DNA of 32,851 nt from Candidatus Doudnabacteria bacterium. GTDB lineage: Bacteria > Patescibacteriota > Doudnabacteria > UBA920. The position numbers and the translations under genes were made by a program. How positions within the stretch are numbered: position 1 is the stretch's first letter; each line of letters starts with the position of its first letter. The DNA is taken from assembly GCA_903908535.1 (NCBI GenBank), contig CAIVSE010000009.1:1-32851 (forward strand), written 5' to 3'. Below, piece by piece: positions 30,633-32,851 of the stretch. The notes below the pieces were generated by a model. It ran no database searches. It worked only from the letters and a program-made list of their open reading frames with translations, and was not told the DNA's origin.

Positions 30633-30811
30633 ATTTTCCCTATACAGCAGGAGTCGGATTCATTTTTCAGAACCCTCTTTACAGACCAAAAAGCCTGGTC
30701 TTTTTGACTTTCAGTCAAAAAGTTTTTGGGCTGAAAGCGGAGTGAGAATTTTCGCTGGGAAAATTCGAACGTGTTCTGAAAAATGATCCGGCGAGGTGCT
30801 AAGGGAAAATG
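30632..30811 (-). ncRNA. structured intergenic element, copy B, in the murB 3' region
   Basis: About 180 nt, inverted relative to copy A and abutting it. Read on the minus strand: P1 CATTTTCCCT/AGGGAAAATG; P2 ends in CATTTTTCAGAAC/GTTCTGAAAAATG; P3 GAATTTTC/GAAAATTC; P4 capped by a perfect hairpin AGTCAAAAAG/CTTTTTGACT with the 7-nt bulge ACCAGGC at the same place as in copy A. Segments conserved with copy A include CTTAG-NN-CCTCGCCG, ACACGTTCG and YTCACTC. It starts 5 bases after the murB stop on the same strand, so it would be part of the murB 3' UTR. The 104-aa ORF across it is a shadow. Confidence 0.65.
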
Positions 30812-30815
30812 GAGG

Positions 30816-31886
30816 TTAAAATCCAACCAATTCCGGTTCCACTTCCAGTTCTATGCCAAACGTCGCTTTTACCTTATCCAAAACATCATCTTTTAACTGC
30901 AAGACATCACGCGAGGTTGCGGTACCAGTAGCGTTTAAAACTATGGCCGGCTGGGAAAGGTTAATTTGTGCACCGCCTATTTGGTAACCTTTTAAGCCGC
31001 ATAATTCCAGTAAAAACGCGGTCGGAGTTTTATAACCCTGTGGGACTTTTAAGCTGTCCAGCATGCCCTGCAACCTTTGTGACGCATCTGGACCGAAATC
31101 CTGATTGATTTTAGCTTCAATAACTTTTAACTGGTCCGCGGAAATTACCGGCCCGCGGAAAAAGGAGCCGGCATTGCCGTTTACGGCCTGGGCGGGGTAA
31201 GGGAACTTAGAGTCCCTAATTTCTGTAATAGCCTGGCGAATCTGACCAATTGTAGGATCAACAATCTGCCGATCCGCAAAATATTTTTTAATGTCCCCAT
31301 ATTCCAAATTAGGTTTGGGAATTTTTGATAGCCTGATAGTTGTGGATAAAATTAAATATTTACCTTTGTCAGTAATGTTAAAAATGCTGTGCCGATAGGT
31401 AAACTTACAATCGGCGTTGGCAAAATTAATAACGTCCAGAGTTTCCATATCCAGGGCTTCTACGTCTTCCACCACAAAGCTGGCTTCCTGCCCGTACGCG
31501 CCTACGTTCTGCACGGCAAAACCGCCGCAGTTGCCCGGAATGTGCGAAAGATTTTCTATCCCCCACCAATTGTGGTTAACCGCGTATTCCACGGCTGTGT
31601 CCCAGGGTTCTCCCGGCATTAATTTAAGCAAAACCGAGGACTCGTCTTCGTTGACCAATTCCAGTCCGGCCATTTGCGGATGGATGACTAAACCGTTAAA
31701 TCCCCGGTCGCTGACCAAGATATTACTGCCGCCGCCCAAAACAAAAACTTCCAGAGCTTTGGCATTGGCAAACTGTAAAGCCTGTTTTATCTCTTCCAAA
31801 TTGGCAGCCACGCAAAAATATTTGGCCGGTCCGCCAATATGAAAAGTCGTATAAGGAACTAATGAGATTTCTGTTTGGATATCCAT
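30816..31886 (-). CDS. murB: UDP-N-acetylenolpyruvoylglucosamine reductase
   Basis: 356 aa FAD enzyme that reduces UDP-GlcNAc-enolpyruvate to UDP-MurNAc. FAD-binding part: TTFHIGGPAKYF, VLGGGSNILVSDRGF, IPGNCGGFAVQNVGAYGQE. The type I MurB tyrosine loop is seen as FTYRHSIFN, the catalytic Ser in NGNAGSFFRGP and the late motif LLELCGLKGYQIGGAQI. The length suits type I (Escherichia-like). It lies after murC with a 102-nt gap containing a hairpin. A poor -10 (TATCTT) lies 5 bases before the ATG. Confidence 0.95.
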   Translation of the reverse strand: MDIQTEISLVPYTTFHIGGPAKYFCVAANLEEIKQALQFANAKALEVFVLGGGSNILVSDRGFNGLVIHPQMAGLELVNEDESSVLLKLMPGEPWDTAVEYAVNHNWWGIENLSHIPGNCGGFAVQNVGAYGQEASFVVEDVEALDMETLDVINFANADCKFTYRHSIFNITDKGKYLILSTTIRLSKIPKPNLEYGDIKKYFADRQIVDPTIGQIRQAITEIRDSKFPYPAQAVNGNAGSFFRGPVISADQLKVIEAKINQDFGPDASQRLQGMLDSLKVPQGYKTPTAFLLELCGLKGYQIGGAQINLSQPAIVLNATGTATSRDVLQLKDDVLDKVKATFGIELEVEPELVGF

Positions 31887-31935
31887 AGATTAAGATACTT
31901 AATTTAAGACCAACCCTTGGCGGCCTTTTTCTTAT

Positions 31936-31973
31936 ATGTAGGCGATTTAAGGTTTGGCTTAATTCGCCTACAT
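31936..31973. repeat. hairpin between murC and murB
   Basis: A 16-bp stem with a single mismatch (ATGTAGGCGATTTAAG with CTTAATTCGCCTACAT) and a 6-nt loop. On the minus strand no U-run follows, so it may be a processing or stabilising structure and not a terminator. The rest of the 102-nt gap shows nothing else. Confidence 0.7.
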
Positions 31974-31988
31974 TACCAAAAAAATACC

Positions 31989-32851
31989 CTACCCAAGAGA
32001 TTTTTTTAATTCATATCCTAAACGGTTAAAATCACCGACTGCCATTACCACCACCACATCGCCGGATTTTAATTCCGCTTTTAAAATATTCAGGGCTGCC
32101 TGTTTGTTATGGACCAGCCGAATGTTAGAGGTTTTGTTTTCCGCTTTAATTCTTTCCACAACTTCCTCCGACTTAATTGTCGCTGCCGAAGCTTTTTCGC
32201 GCGCCGGATAGATTTCCGAAATTAAAACTTCATCAGCGGTGTCAAAGGCTTTAACCAAATATTCCAAGGTAGCTTTGGTGCGGCTAAAAGTATGCGGCTC
32301 AAACACCGCCCAGAGTTTGGAAATTGAAGATTGGGAATTGGAAATTTGAGGGAAATACTTTAACCTTGCCGCTTCCAAGGTTTCGCGCACGGCCGTGGGA
32401 TGATGGGCGTAATCATCCACAATAATAACCCCATTCTTTTCACCCACAACTTCAAACCGCCGTTTCACACCCTGGTAAGACAATAACTCCAAAGCAATCT
32501 GGTCCTGGGAAAACCCCAAGGTCCGCAAAGTGGCAATCACGGCCAAAGCATTGTAAACATTAATTTTCCCGGGCAGCTGGATTTTATAATCCTCTGTCAG
32601 CCCCATTAAATGCGCGCTGACATTTTTGGAAAAATTATTTAAGACTTCAATGGTGGTGTATTCCCGTCCGTACTGGATATTTTCAATCTTAAAATTGGCC
32701 GCGTCATCAAAACCAAAACTGGCCTGGGATATATTGGATTTATGCGCCAGTTTAACCAATCCCGGGTCATCGGCATTATAAACAATTAGGCCGTCTTCCG
32801 GCATGGCCTGCACCAGTTCATCAAATTCGTTTTCATAATCCGCAAAACTGG
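31989..32851 (-). CDS. murC: UDP-N-acetylmuramate--L-alanine ligase, 5' end outside the window
   Basis: C-terminal about 287 residues of the Mur ligase that adds L-Ala to UDP-MurNAc. The ORF track starts at an internal GTG (32813), but the frame is open to the window edge (SFADYENEFDELV). Visible parts: the central domain end (DGLIVYNADDPG, LPGKINVYNALAVIATLRTL) and the C-terminal domain (QGVKRRFEVVGEKNGVIIVD, DYAHHPTAVRETLEAARLKY, FEPHTFSRTKA). About ten extra residues (QISNSQSSIS) between ARLKYFP and KLWAVFEPH are encoded by a heptanucleotide tract. The N-terminal domain with the ATP loop is beyond the right edge. Confidence 0.93.
   Translation of the reverse strand, partial: SFADYENEFDELVQAMPEDGLIVYNADDPGLVKLAHKSNISQASFGFDDAANFKIENIQYGREYTTIEVLNNFSKNVSAHLMGLTEDYKIQLPGKINVYNALAVIATLRTLGFSQDQIALELLSYQGVKRRFEVVGEKNGVIIVDDYAHHPTAVRETLEAARLKYFPQISNSQSSISKLWAVFEPHTFSRTKATLEYLVKAFDTADEVLISEIYPAREKASAATIKSEEVVERIKAENKTSNIRLVHNKQAALNILKAELKSGDVVVVMAVGDFNRLGYELKKSLG
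32317..32347. repeat. heptanucleotide tract in murC
   Basis: On the + strand four 7-nt units: GGAAATT, GAAGATT, GGGAATT, GGAAATT. It matches the secA tract in consensus and number of units and encodes the extra ISNSQSSIS segment of MurC. Confidence 0.8.

Noticed and set aside
30431-30811. CRISPR array or simple transposon ends as explanation of the repeats
   Set aside because: There are only two long, diverged, inverted copies, no regular spacers, no cas genes and no transposase frame.
30512-30826. 104-aa minus-strand ORF over the hpf-murB intergenic block
   Set aside because: It runs through both structured copies and the head of the inverted repeat; the stems explain the sequence and the peptide has no family features.

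Overview
This window looks like a chromosomal segment of a Candidate Phyla Radiation (Patescibacteria) bacterium, most like the Parcubacteria side. That placement is inferred from gene content and style: a compact F-type ATP synthase operon with a shortened delta subunit, a DUF4012 membrane protein, a membrane protein with a pseudopilin-like C-terminus, a short HPF, very tight or overlapping genes, and dispersed palindromes, some inside coding regions. TGA is used as a stop (for example at the end of the DUF4012 gene), so recoded UGA=Gly lineages are excluded. Only trxA is on the + strand; every other protein gene reads right to left.

Layout from left to right, with transcription running leftward. 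1-2700: ATP synthase operon atpI-like, atpB, atpE, atpF, atpH; atpA should lie beyond the left edge. 2798-2979: an intact tRNA-Thr(CGU) and a broken tRNA-Thr with a palindromic repeat in its anticodon loop. 2985-7633: a cell-envelope operon made of a 35-aa membrane peptide, a PH-domain membrane protein, a FtsB/DivIC-like protein, a PpiC/SurA-like foldase, a pseudopilin-like membrane protein and alr. 7676-9520: lepA. 9577-11112: a small accessory islet with an orphan membrane protein and a RhuM-family gene. 11191-17362: murD, ftsW, DUF4012 and murJ. 17378-19162: a sugar transferase, a HAD hydrolase and two gene remnants. 19172-22741: dacA, mraY and an N-acyl-D-amino-acid deacylase-like gene. 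22847-23167: trxA, divergent from dacA. 23243-27189: a small His-tailed protein, an ITPA/RdgB-like pyrophosphatase, an M1 aminopeptidase and a damaged tsaC. 27265-30384: hpf, then secA. 30431-30811: a 380-nt non-coding block. 30816-32851: murC (5' end outside the window), then murB.

The main theme is peptidoglycan synthesis and division. Alr supplies D-Ala, MurB/C/D make the UDP-muramyl peptide, MraY makes lipid I, MurJ flips lipid II, FtsW polymerises it and DacA trims it, with a FtsB/DivIC-like division protein nearby. SecA and the PpiC foldase handle export.

The most unusual feature is the hpf-murB intergenic block. It holds two divergent copies of one roughly 180-200 nt structured element in inverted orientation. 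Stems are kept by compensatory changes, while single-stranded segments are conserved. Other notable observations: a family of 29-40 nt palindromes sitting in murD, in a small gene and in a tRNA; heptanucleotide tracts inside lepA, secA and murC; several promoters whose -10 box lies 6-7 nt before the ATG, which predicts leaderless mRNAs; and a tsaC gene with a deleted, frameshifted 3' end.
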